Source: Entonaema liquescens
Taxonomy: Eukaryota > Ascomycota > Sordariomycetes > Xylariales > Xylariaceae
Assembly: GCA_902805475.1 (NCBI GenBank)
Contig: CADCSX010000010.1
Location: 744,001-808,000, forward strand
Direction: 5' to 3'
DNA length: 64,000 nucleotides
Of this stretch, positions 48,120 through 60,113 are shown one piece after another (the first letter of the stretch is position 1; every line of letters begins with the position of its first letter). A program made the position numbers and the translations under genes. The notes beneath the pieces are model-generated. The model saw nothing but the letters and a program-made list of their open reading frames with translations. It did no database searches and was not told the DNA's origin.

Positions 48120-48915
48120 CTAAGGTACCTGGTGATCAGTCTCCCTAACCAGTGAGATAACCCTACGGATAATCCTGACACTCGACTTTACTGCAGAGTT
48201 CATCCTGGCTCCCGGAATTTCGTGGCTTCCGGGATGGACATAGACTTGTCTCGTTTTTGAAACACAGATCTCACTCACATTAAAGGCTTTGGTAGATGAA
48301 GTATCAACCGATCCCCATATATGGGCTGTGGGGATACAGATTGAGTCCCTGTCAGCCAACGGCGTCAAAGGGCGTAACACTCCTTGCAAGAGAAGATCAG
48401 GATCATATGCATCCCATGAAGAAAAGAATACCGCGCACTTGAATGTGGGGGTTATTCGTTGTTGCTTGGCGTCGTGCTTTGCTTTCCAAACGATATAGGT
48501 TGCTGCAATCATAGCCCCTTCAGAAAAGGCCAAAACAGCGTCGAACGGCCCCTCTTCAGATATATAGTTATCGAGGTCTTTCAGAATTGATAGGTAGCTT
48601 CCTCTATCATCTACGTCAATGTAGGAGAAGAATTCGTCCTTCGAAGAAACCAATCCGTCAAATTCGGGAGCCACTTTGCTTGGTACGGTACCCTCCACAA
48701 ACTCGTATGTATGTTGATCCCCCAACTCGTACCTAAGAGCAGCTTCGTAATCCATAGGTTAGTTTTGTGGAGGGCTATGCGCATCTCTTAAAAACTAACC
48801 AGTCTGGGTTTCAAGAATCTAAGCGGTTGTCAACAAAATGCGCTACACAAAGTGTCATGGAAAACCGGCCTACCTGTGAATTGGTTCCTGACCCATGTAG
48901 ACATAAAAAGCGCAT
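48120..48915 (-). CDS. FSH1-family serine hydrolase, LovG-like candidate release enzyme
   Basis: Three exons on minus: 48915-48874 (MRFLCLHGSGTNSQ), a 19-nt microexon 48818-48800 (ILETQT), and 48742-48120; 227 aa, the normal FSH1 length. It has an alpha/beta hydrolase fold with triad S94 (AFSEGA), D167 (WGSVD) and H194 (HPGSHEIPG); the N-terminal CLHG loop forms the oxyanion region. The last junction uses a GAAG acceptor after an ACTAACC branch site, and removing it restores the AALRYELGD motif that follows the microexon in this family. FSH1 proteins linked to fungal PKS genes include LovG, which frees the polyketide from the lovastatin synthase LovB. Here the neighbouring HR-PKS ends in ACP with no thioesterase, so the same role is a reasonable inference. 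Divergent from the PKS, tail-to-tail with the MFS gene. Confidence 0.88.
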
Positions 48916-49631
48916 TGTTAAGTAAAAATCCTATTTCGTAAGAACCGTGTTTAAAAATCCAAAAATGAATGCGTCGTTGTTCGATACCAAAATGTCTATA
49001 TTCCCGGTAAATATGCGATGCTTGAAGATATTGGCGATTTCCAGGATTGCAAGAGGTACTACGTCTTAGGTACCTACATAGATCTGAGCTACCTCTAACG
49101 TAGCATCGAATCAACCGGGATGTTCTAATATGTGTAAGCTCTAATTTGCTTCATTTGGTGGCGTAACGCGCATGCGGCGCCTCGCATCCTTCGAGATATC
49201 CTGGAGAAATGGGAGCACAGTTAAATTGGTGTGATATATACAGTGAGGGGTATCCTAAACGACTTGAACCCCTATTGATATCCTACCCTACCTAGCTAGG
49301 TATATACAACGACTCATATCATAGAGATGAAACCTGTTTTCCTTAGGAGGACATAGTATGTATCTTAAGTACATTGATGTACGCGTAAATAATTGCCGCG
49401 TCTCTACATATGAGACGATATGAGACGCTATGAGCCAGTCATGTGATAATTATCCCTATGAATACCTACGGTACTATTGCTTATCTTCCATTCGTCCTAC
49501 GCCAACCATATACACTATTCTTGTTGCTCGCATTTTGGTAAACATCTTGCGGTCTCAAACTACTTGCTTTGCAGATACTGCATGGTGTGGTCGATCTTAC
49601 CCAACCTTGAGCCTAATTCCACTTCCCCGGT
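48916..49631. promoter_or_regulatory. divergent promoter region between hydrolase and PKS
   Basis: 716 bp lie between the start codons of the minus-strand FSH1 hydrolase and the plus-strand PKS, so any regulator binding here could act on both. A CCTACCTAGCTAGGTA palindromic element occurs at about 49285-49301, related to the dispersed TACCTAGGTA motif. No cluster-specific Zn2Cys6 regulator gene lies next to it. No TATA box or CGG-pair site is convincing enough to mark. Confidence 0.5.
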
Positions 49632-52600
49632 ATGCCACTGGATTCGCTAGCCAGGCGGTCCAGTACCAATAGTACAACGACCCTTAATCACCACTCGCCA
49701 GCTTCGCCCGTTGGTTATGGATCGTGTGACATCGCTATCATCGGTTTCTCCTTCATACTGCCACAAGCAGACTCTACAGAGTCTTTCTGGGACCTTTTGA
49801 TATCTGGTAAATGTGTAGCATCCGAATTCCCCCAGGACCGCCTCCGTAGTTTAAGACGCCACGATGGGGGCAAAGATGGTACAGGAACTGTAAGTAACGG
49901 GTCGCTTCCACAGTCCTACCAGAAGAATATGCATTTTGTTCCGGATACCGCGTCATGCAAGGATGTCTTGGCATAGTAACCATTGTATAGGTTCCGCCCC
50001 AAAAAGCATCTTTCATACAGAAAGACATTGGCTCGTTCGATGCCCGATTCTTTACGATGACGTCTGAGGAAGCAGAAGCAATGGACCCACAGCAAAGAAT
50101 CCTTCTAGAAACCACCTACCGTGCTCTTGAAAATGGTACGCTACATCTATATATAGTGTTCAGTTCTTTCCAGCCTCGTCCAGTAGGCTATTGCCTTGCT
50201 AACATTGAGGTTCTTAGCCGGTATCCCGACGGATATAGTCAAAGGCTCTGATACGTCCGTACATACTGGTTGCTTTACTGCCGACTATGCTCTCAACGGG
50301 GCGAAAGATCCGGATAACTTACCGAAGTATGCCGCTACTGGCATGGCGGGTAGTATGCTGTCCAACAGGATCAGTACATATTTTGACTTGACCGGCCCTA
50401 GCATTACTGTCGACACTGCTTGCTCGAGTAGTCTCGTGGCCTTGGATTTGGCATGCCAATCTATATTAGATGGTCGATCAAAGATGGTTCGTAAATCAAG
50501 AATCCCCTTCTTTTGTACTATTTTTCAGTTACGTTAGGTGCTTATGTACTAACATGTTGGTAGGGTATTGTGGCTGGTTGCAATCTTTTACTAACACCTG
50601 ATCTTTTTGTAAGCCTTTCCAACCTCGGTTTTCTATCCCCGGATGGCGTCTGTCACAGCTTTGATTCCCGAGCAAATGGATACGGTCGAGGCGAAGGCTT
50701 CGGGGTTTTAATTATAAAGCCTGTCGACGCTGCTATCCAAGATGGTGACATAATACGTGCTGTCATTCGGTCCGTAGGCACAAACCAGAATGGTCGCACC
50801 AACCTTGCGCAGCCAAATAAGGAAATGCAAAGACAACTCATAGAGGATACATATCGCAAGGCAAACCTTGATCTATCCCAAACCCGGTACTTCGAAGCAC
50901 ATGGCACTGGCACAGCTTCGGGTGATCCCATAGAAGCTGGTGCAATTGGAGATGCCTTTCGTCCAGGTAGAGCTCCAGACGACCCCTTGGTTGTGTAAGT
51001 CAAACTGCAGGCCCTTTGCCTCCGTTTGATCTCCAGGCTAATGAGTCAATAGGGGTACTGTGAAAGCAAATATTGGACATCTCGAAGGAGCGGCAGGAAT
51101 CGCGGGAGTGATAAAAACCATTCTAGTTCTAGAAAATGGTGTTATCCCCCCTATAGCAGAGCTTGAAAACATCAATGGGGATATTGATACGGAGTTTCTA
51201 ACACTAAAGGTATCGTCCCTTTGTCATCACACGACTATATATGTGCTAAAACGTGTTAGTTCCCGAAAACCCCGATAACATGGCCACGCTCAGGGCTACG
51301 CCGTGCTAGTGTCAACAGCTTTGGATTTGGGGGGACAAATGCACATGTTGTTTTAGACGATGCATTACATTATCTCGAGGCTAGGGGGCTAGCAGGAAGA
51401 CATTGCACATCAACCAATTCGTCCAGCGATTCTGACTCAACATCTAGATCTGCAAGCATCCTCTCTTGTCGAAATCGGTTTCTCTTCGTCTGGTCTGCTG
51501 CTGATCGGGATGCAGTATCACGCATGGTCACAGCGTATCAGAAGTATATTGAGAAAAAAGTAAACAGCGATGAAATCACTCCAGAAGATCTCACAGCTCT
51601 GACATACTTACTTACACAAAGACGTACTATGCATCCGTGGAGAGTGTTTGCAGTTGCCGAATCCGCATCCTACCTTATAAACCAATTATCAAGCAGGATA
51701 GATCCCGTTCTATCAACACACAATCGGAAGATGGCGTTTGTTTTCACTGGTCAAGGAGCACAATGGGTAGGGATGGCCAAGGAGCTTTTCCTTTACTCAG
51801 CTTTCCAGAATTCTATATCTCAGACGGATAAGTTCCTGCAGACTATGGGGTGTTCTTGGAAAGCCAGTGGTAAGTGTCCAAAAGTATATGCGTATAGACT
51901 TCGAAGCTTACTGATCTTTTGTAGATTTCTTACTCGGTAACTATAGAAGTGAGATAAATATCCATGACCCTCGATTCGCGCAGCCCCTTTGTACTATAGT
52001 TCAGATTGCCATCGTCGATCTTATGCGGTCTTTTGGCATCCACCCAGCTATTTCTATCGGACACTCCAGCGGAGAAATTGCAGCAGCCTATACCATCGGA
52101 GCCATCTGCCATCAGTCTGCATTGAAATTGGCGTATTTCCGCGGTCTTCTTTCAAGCGAGCTTGCCGCCTCACCAATTCAAAATTCTCGTGGAACAATGA
52201 TGGCAGTAGGGATATCGGAGACCACTTTGCGCCCATATCTTGACGAGACCCTTAACAGCACACGGGACGGCGTATTGTCGATAGCTTGTTTCAATAGTCC
52301 AAACAGCCTGACCGTTGCTGGCGACGAGACCCTTATCCAAGAATTGAAGACCCGATTGGAGGGACAGGGTCTCTTTGCGAGAGTATTAAAAGTGCCCGTT
52401 GCTTACCATACCTCACATATGACCCCAATCACTTCGGCTTATAGGCATCTCATTGGCAAACTAGCTGAAGGAAATGCCCCCTCTCATTATACGAGTATGA
52501 TATCATCGGTCACCGGGGACTTCGTTTCGGGGGTTGAGCTTCGAAATCCCGACTATTGGATCGCGAACATGGTCTCTCCAGTGCGCTTCGATAGCGCAGT

Positions 52601-55600
52601 CGAACGGTTACATCGCAACTCTATGAAGAGAGTAGCAAAGAAGATTAACCTAAGTCATCGTCAGTATGCCAAGATATCTGATCTGGTTGAAATCGGACCA
52701 CATTGTGCTTTACAAGGACCAATTCGTGATATAAGTATATCTACTAAACCACCAAGAGATCAAGTTTCATATGGCTCCGTACTAGTCAGGGGGAAAGCAG
52801 CAGATGTTACTTTACTGGAGTTAATAGGAAAACTCTACTGTCTTGGTTTTGATATTGATCTTCAGCTTGTCAATGGACCTTACGAAGTCCCAGGTAGATT
52901 ATCAAAAACATTCACAACATTACCTGAGTATCCTTTCGATAATCTACAGCTATACTGGAATGAGTCGCGAATCGCGAGAAATATTCGGCTTCCTCTATAC
53001 CCCTATCACGAGCTCTTGGGACTTCCAGTGGCGGACTGGAATCCATTAGAGCCTCGTTGGAGGAATCATCTGAAAACATCATCAATCTTGTGGCTAGAGG
53101 ATCATCAAGTAATATCATGAACTACTTTTCAAGACAAACGATTACTAACATGGATACTAGATCAACAGAGAAGTTATATTCCCTGCTGCAGCTATGATTG
53201 CGATGGCGATCGAAGCTATCACTCAAGTGTCGGGGGATCGTATGATAACGGGATATGAATTGAAAGATGTTCACTTTCATACAGCACTCCCAATACCTTC
53301 GGATAATAGCGGCGTTGAAGTACAATTCCATCTCAAAATTCTACAAGACCCTTCCGAAAGGTCAAGCTCTTGGGCCGCATTTTCTTTATTTTCATGCAAC
53401 GAAAAGTTCACGGAAATCTGCCGGGGGTCAATAAAAGCAACTTTCTCTACTCAAAGTAATCTCGAATTTGAAGAAGAGATACGACAAGTTAACTATAAGA
53501 ATGATCTTATCCAATCGATTACTTCTTCAGACTACGCCGAGGTTGACTTAACAGATTTCTACGCAGCTCTGCATAAGAATGGCTATCATTATGGCCCCTC
53601 ATTCAGGGGTATTCGTCAGTTATCATGGAGTAACATAAGAGAAGAAGGGGTGGCTAGTGTGTCAATGCAAGACCCTACTGTTGGATTTCTCAACAAAGGC
53701 TTCACAGCAGTCCACCCATGCATGCTTGATATAATTCTTCAGATGGCTGTTTTCGGAGGTGTCCGAAAGAATGGTAACAAGACTACAACATGGCTTCCTA
53801 CATACGTCTCAAGGATGTGGGTTTCGAGCTCGGGCTTCAGAGAAATGACATATAAGGATGAGCTGCAGGTCTACACAAGCGGCCACCCCATAAGCTCCAG
53901 GCTCAGGAGCTCCAATATATACGCAATGGATGGAAGTAAAAGTAGAAGGCTCATCGAGGCAGAAAATATTGAAACCACCCTGGCCATGTACAATACGTCG
54001 CTCCACGAGCCAACGAACGAGCCTCAGGTCAGAAGGCTATGCTACGACCTCATATACAAACCTATTTTCTATCCGGCCAACACTACAGCAGTAGAAAGAT
54101 ATATACAACAATACCCGTCCAGTGAGCCACCAATAGCTAAGTTCTTTCAAAACCTAGCCCCATATATTCTTTTATCTATTTCCAAAGCAATGGCTGGACT
54201 AGATACCTTATACTATCCCACGAAAGAAGGTAAACATGAACTGCAGTATCCCTCGATAAATTCCCAAATGGATTATGCTATACAACGTCAATTTCTGGGG
54301 TTTTCGCCGGGCTGGAGAGACTACACCAATAACTTCATACTCGATGATTTGAGAGATCGCCTTAAATCATGCAGTCGTATTGGAGAGATACTCATCAAAT
54401 TTAGCAGGCATCTTGTCAATGCATTCCAGGGCAATGCAGGTGCCAGTCATATATTCAACAGAGACAGCATTATCGAAGAGTACCACAGACTCCTAGCTGA
54501 TGATCCTCGACTGCATAGTTTATTACGCATATCCATTGACACCATAGCCCATAAAGACCCTAACATGAAGATATTACAAGCTGGGGCCGGATATACATCA
54601 ATTACTAGGTCCATCATTGGTGCGCTAGCATTAGAAACGTCCGAAGGAATCGTTCACCGTTTCTCACGCTACGATATTACCGACTCCTCCGAACCAAAGG
54701 CCGAGTCTACTTTAGGAGAACTAGGTACATTACCGAAAGTTCGAGTTCATTCATTAAACATCGAACAAGATCCAATTTCTCAAGGTTATGAGGAGAGTTC
54801 CTATGATCTTATCATAGCCATTGATGTAAGCTTATACATGTTCAAACAGGCATCTTATAACATCGTTAACTTATACACACTCGTAGCTACCTTACACCAT
54901 AGAAAGGAAACGACGCTCGCTCGAAAGCCTAAAAAGATTATTAAGAGAGTAAGTCCCAAGTTGGCTACCTAGCAATGGAAAGCAACATTGCTAATCGAAA
55001 GTAAACTAGCGGCGGGAAGTTACTCATTATCAATTTTACCCATCCAATTTCCGTCCTTAGAAACTTAAGTCTTCCTCATATTCCCCAACTATGGCAAGGT
55101 ATGCAATCTTGAGAAAACCCAGCAGTTGAAATACTGAGATGAATATAGCAGAAGGACTCCAGGAGATAGATGAATTTTCTGTAAAGGAGATGCGATGGCT
55201 CCAAAAGCTGAAATCAAGTGGGATTGTTGGGGTTGATCTGACATTCCCCGACCCTAATTTCGAAGGGAATCCATTTGCAACAATTTCCATCTCTTCTAAC
55301 AGCGAGGCATCGAGGAGGCCCCGAGAACTGGAGCTCTCCAAAGGCAACCCCATTTTCATCATAAGCGGCTTCGACAGGCCGTTAGAGTCCTCGCTAAGCA
55401 AGCTGACTGCTTCAAAGCTCAGGGCCACCTATGCTATGGATGTGCGTGAAAGTTGCTTCTATGAAGTGTTAGAGCACGTAGATTCAACTTCCTCCTTGGT
55501 CATTGTGATACCACATGACCAGTGGCTCTCGCTCGAGAACCTAAACGCCAAGGAATATTCAGCATTCCACAAAACTATCAATCGATATAAGCACATATTA

Positions 55601-58177
55601 TGGATATCAGAGATTGATCCGTCTTCGGGCCAGGTTCCTGCAATTGGTGCTGTTCAAGGCTTAGCCAGGACCCTTAGAATGGAAAACAGTGACCACATCT
55701 TTGCAACAGTCAGCATCGATACCCCATGCACAGCCTCCTTAGACGCGAATCTCGAGAGCGCGCTGCGGAACTTTCTGCGTGGGGTAGGATCAGGGTCTTA
55801 CGAGCCAGAGCTGGTCCAAATTGGCGAACTACTTCATATTCCTCGGGTTTATGAGTGCGACTCGTTGAACAAACGAGTTCATGAACTTTCGTCGGAACCA
55901 ACCCAAGAGTTGGAGCGCTGGGGGGATTATAACCTAAGTTTGAAGGTGCGACAACCAGGTCTCTTGGATACATTACACTTCGAGGAAGTATACGAACCAA
56001 GTCAACTCGCTACTGATGAAATAGAGGTTGAGGTAAAAGCTATAGGTGTTAACTTCAAGGATTGCCTCGTAGCTCTGGGGCGCGTTCCCGATGATACTAT
56101 GGGGTGCGAATGCGCTGGTGTAGTCACAACCGCGGGCTCTGAGTCTGGCTTTCAACAGGGAGATCGCGTTTTCGTATGCGCTATAGATACCTTCAGGAGC
56201 CGATTCCGATGCCTAGGGATGCTGGCGATGAAGATACCAGACGGGATGACATTTAATGAAACGAGCGCATTACCGGCGAACTTCGTTACGGCGTATCATT
56301 CGCTGGTTGTTGTTGCGAAACTCACCCAAGGAGAGTCCGTCCTAATACACTCTGGAGCGGGTGGAACGGGACAAGCAGCTATTCAAATCGCCAAAATATG
56401 TGGCGCACAAATCTTCACAACCGTGAGCTCACCCAAAAGAGAGAACTACTCAGTACCCTCTACGGTATCCCTACGGAGAACATTCTCAATAGCAGGGATC
56501 TCTCTTTCGCTGACGGGATCAGACGCCTCACACAAAACAGGGGCGTTGATGTTGTGCTCAATTCCTTAGCGGGGGATGCTCTGATCGCTTCATGGGAATG
56601 CGTCGCCTCGTTTGGCAGATTCATTGAAATCGGAAAGAAAGACATCTTTTCTCATAACAAGCTGCCAATGTTCCAATTCGCTCGGAACGTGTCATTCAGC
56701 GCAGTTGACATAGCAGCTATGGTTCGGGAAAAGCCGAAGTTCATACAAAATTCTATGCAAGCCGTTTCCGATCTTTTCAGCAGAGGTGTTTTACGCATAC
56801 ATTCGCCGATAAGATCGTTTCCCATATCTCAAGTTGAAGCTGCCTTTCGCTACCTGCAGAGCGGTACCAATTACGGGAAAGTCGTTGTCGAGGTAGACCC
56901 AAATGATCATGTCATGGTAAGAACATGTACATCCTACCCCTATTCGTAAAGGTCTAATAGGAGTATAGGCAACTGTTACGCATATATCGAACTGGACTTT
57001 CGGTCACGATGAAACGTTCGTGATTGCTGGCGGTCTCGGCGGACAAGGCCGAAGTATTTCCAAGTGGATGGTTTCAAAGGGGCTAGAAATCTTGTCCTAC
57101 TATCTCGCACAGGGCCGCGGGATGATAACTCAATACGGTTCATACGAAGTTTAGAGCGAAAGGGAGCTACGGTCTATACGCCCCAATGTGATATATCCGA
57201 CGCAACATCATTAGACGCGGTAGTTGATCACTGCAAACTCAATATGCCCCCGATCAAAGGTTGCATCCAAGCGGCAATGGATATTAAAGTAAGAAAGCTT
57301 ATTACCTATTGAACATGCTACTAATCCAAGTTAGGACTCCATCTTTGAGAATATGAGCTACGAATCCTGGAATGCGTCTCTGAAACCGAAGGTCCATGGG
57401 TCGTGGAACTTACATCAACTACTTCCACGAGACTTAAACTTCTTCATCATGTTCTCGTCCATATCTGGCATAATCGGATCTCAAGGGCAATCCAATTACG
57501 CGACTGGCAACACATTCCAGGATGAGTTGGCTAAATACCGACTAAGTCGCGGGGAGAAGGCCATATCTTTGGATCTCGGTATCCTTAGTAGCGACGGGTA
57601 CCTTGCGGAAAACCAAGACTTCCTTATTCGATTTGCCAAAATAAAGCAAATGTTACCAATTGATGAGGCCGAAGTCCTTGCTCTCCTCGAACATTTCTGC
57701 GACAAGTCTCTTCCACTTGATCCAACACGATCGCAAGTCGTTCTTGGTCTCGACTTACCTCAGAATATCATAAGTCGAGGCTTGGAACCGTCAAGGTGGA
57801 CGTATGAACCAATGTTCGTAAATCTTCATCAGATGACTGCACCTACCCCTACTTCCAATGACACGGATACCGCGGTCGATAACGGCCCAAAGTTAGTTGA
57901 GAAAGTAGCTGCTTCAGGATCATTAAACGAAGCCGCTGAAATTCTAGCGAATAGTCTAGCGTTGAGACTTGGAACAATCTTCTCTTTGCCAAGGGAAAGC
58001 TTTGACTTGAATCAGCCCCTCCATAACTATGGGGTAGATTCCCTCATCGCTGTAGAACTACGGAACTGGTTCATCAAAACCCTCAAAGTCGACTTGGCCA
58101 TCTTTGAAATTTTAGGTGGCGCTACGGCCATGATGCTAGGACGAGCAGCGGCAGAGAAAATACGCTCGTGGACCTAG
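49632..58177 (+). CDS. highly reducing polyketide synthase (KS-AT-DH-MT-ER-KR-ACP), two frame breaks
   Basis: Thirteen exons: 49632-49889, 49991-50135, 50218-50486, 50564-50994, 51053-51209, 51260-51869, 51925-53108, 53161-54825, 54887-54948, 55010-55098, 55149-56916, 56969-57288 and 57335-58177; 7801 nt plus two missing bases gives about 2600 aa. KS (about 32-450): DTACSSS, EAHGTGT, KANIGHLEGA. AT (about 578-890): GHSSGE. DH (about 975-1290): DHQINREVIFP, where the usual Gly of HxxxGxxxxP is Arg, and HPCMLDIILQ. MT (about 1380-1625): motif I reads LQAGAGYTS, not the canonical ExGAGTGG, so methylation may be lost. ER (about 1880-2200): HSGAGGTGQAAIQ. KR (about 2225-2410): AGGLGGQGRS, SNYATGN. 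ACP (about 2520-2595): YGVDSLIAVEL. No TE. Frame drops by one at 56432-56438 in ER and at the GGGG run 57079-57082 in KR. Product unknown. Confidence 0.93.
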
Positions 58178-58463
58178 TTCTTCGGGGTTATTCGCTAGAA
58201 CAAAAGCTACGTGGATGTTGTATTTTCTTGGATAATTCGCGAAAAGAAAGTTATCCCACTTGGACAGATTGTCTATGAGTTTTTTTTTTAAGACACTTAT
58301 TAGTATAGTAGTCTAATTCTGATTGTAATTGCTCCTCCTAAAATCCTTGTGGATAGGCCAAAACGGAGGCGATGGTACGCTGTCCAACTTATTATGATAT
58401 TCTAAACGCTGTGGAAAGCAATCGAAAGGACAACCGTAAACTCCGATGCCCAAGCCACCAAAC

Positions 58464-60113
58464 CTAATATACCGTAACCGCACTCACAAATCCATTCTTC
58501 AACACCTCAAAAACCATCCCGGGGAAACCGTACAGTGTAGTCGTAGAATCTTCGTTTCCATCGAACTTCTTTGCTGCCACCCCTCCACTGCTATCTTCCC
58601 AGCCTCCTAAAAACTCACAACTACTCCCAGGGCTATCTCCCCAGCCTCGGTTCAAAACCATACCTCTTTGGCGCCTCTTGGCATCCTCCTCGGAAGGGTA
58701 CGTACTCTTCCACTCCTCCCTTAACCGCTGTTCAATCTCATCGAATGGCGTTTCAGAATCTACAACATCATCTGCGTTCTCTGTTGTAAGATATGGGATC
58801 TCCCAGCGACAACGGCGATGTCTATTGAACGGGTATGATCCGGGCACATTTGCATGCAACACCAACTTTGTGGCTACTAATCGATCTGCTGTAGCATTCT
58901 TGAACTGGTTCGTTCCCGGCGCCTCTTTCCCTTTTAACGCGGCTACTTGAGATGGGGGTGTGCGCGACGGGGGTTGAGGTGGCGAAACCAGGATATCAAA
59001 TCCTAGATAGAAGTAGTTGTAAAAACATTCGCCTGATACGTTACCCACGATCTCGTCTTCGATGGCCTCGTCTTCGGAGTCATCTGAGCCAGTGTGTGCT
59101 GAAGATTGATCGGTGTCGGTCAGATCATCGGGCCGCCTATATTCACCGCCGTTCGATCTAGATCGGCTGTGACTTGCAGTACGAGTCTTGTGGATATACA
59201 TCCTCTGGTCATTCTTTCGATATATAGCATCTGGCGGTCCCAGCTCCGCTACTAGGTCCTGGGGAGTAGTCTCCCCAAGGTTGATCCATACTGACATGTT
59301 GGTCCATTTCCTGAATAACTGAAGTCTACCACCGCCATGTATCTTGACTAGGGAAACTTCATCAGGAACGACTTCTTTACTCTTGTTAAATACAAACGCC
59401 GACTTGACGCTTGGGAGAATCTCATCCCACAAAGTCTCACGGGCATGGGCCCAGGACTTCCCGCTGAATATCGCAACAGAAGTAGCCGTTTGGCTTACGG
59501 GTGAAGATAACAAAGAGACAACATCTTTATTCGGAGAGTAAGCCGACTTCGGCAAGGGAAAGCTAAAAGCTACTCCGGGATAAGATAGTATATATGTGCC
59601 CACGGCATTACCGTGACTTGAGTCCGCAGGGGGATGTATTCTCCGGCATACGTAGGTCCGAATAGGCGATGGTAGATATTCTTAAATGCTGGGCCAGCTG
59701 TGGCATCTCCACCTAACCTAGGGGACCCTACCGCTCCTTGTGAGGCTACGGGTTTAGCGATATCCTTGTCTTGATAGGTAATACGATTCTTGGTGAAGTC
59801 GATAATCTCGATAAGACGGAGCCGCTGCTCAGGACCATCGAATCGCATTCGTATACCGTTTGCGGGAAGGCTGACGGTGACGGGCTCACCAACAGGATTG
59901 GTGGCAGAGTAGGCAAGATCTAACTTGGGGTAGCGCTGGGGTTCAGCTTTTAACCGTGTGAGGATATCGTGGAGAGAAGCGCCCAACACTAATGACGAGA
60001 TGATTAGTACCTTCATTCATCGTAATGAAGAACAGTATGATATCAACCAAATATTTACCGAGAAATCCTAGGCCAACACTAGGGTGTAGGGCCGCGGTAA
60101 AGAGTGACGACAT
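58464..60113 (-). CDS. PHAF1/UPF0183 family protein, one frame break
   Basis: Two exons on minus: 60113-60059 (MSSLFTAALHPSVGLGFL) and 59988-58464. The intron has a TACTAAT branch and CATTAG acceptor. The family is conserved across eukaryotes; the animal member PHAF1 (C16orf70) is linked to the phagophore, while fungal roles are not established to my knowledge. Signature stretches: VLGASLHDILTRL at the start, GTYILSYPGVAFSFPLP, TPQDLVAELGPPDAIYRK and GFDILVSPP. A low-complexity acidic insert (DDLTDTDQSSAH...) precedes GECFYNYFYLG. The reading frame breaks at the five-base run 59629-59633 (G on plus, C on the coding strand). One missing base there makes the coding length 1581 nt, 526 aa, with GEYIPP and GTYILSYPGV becoming continuous. 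The start codon follows from the first exon, not from the internal Met at 60016. Confidence 0.87.

Noticed and set aside
51260..51300. Apparent frame shift at CCCC in the PKS KS-AT linker
   Set aside because: Choosing the acceptor GTTAG|TTCCCG in phase 0 reads through without a shift, so no error is needed there.
54826..55148. Stop codon at 54970-54972 as the end of a shorter PKS
   Set aside because: Three introns with good signals (54826-54886, 54949-55009, 55099-55148) connect the MT domain to the ER half with matching phases.
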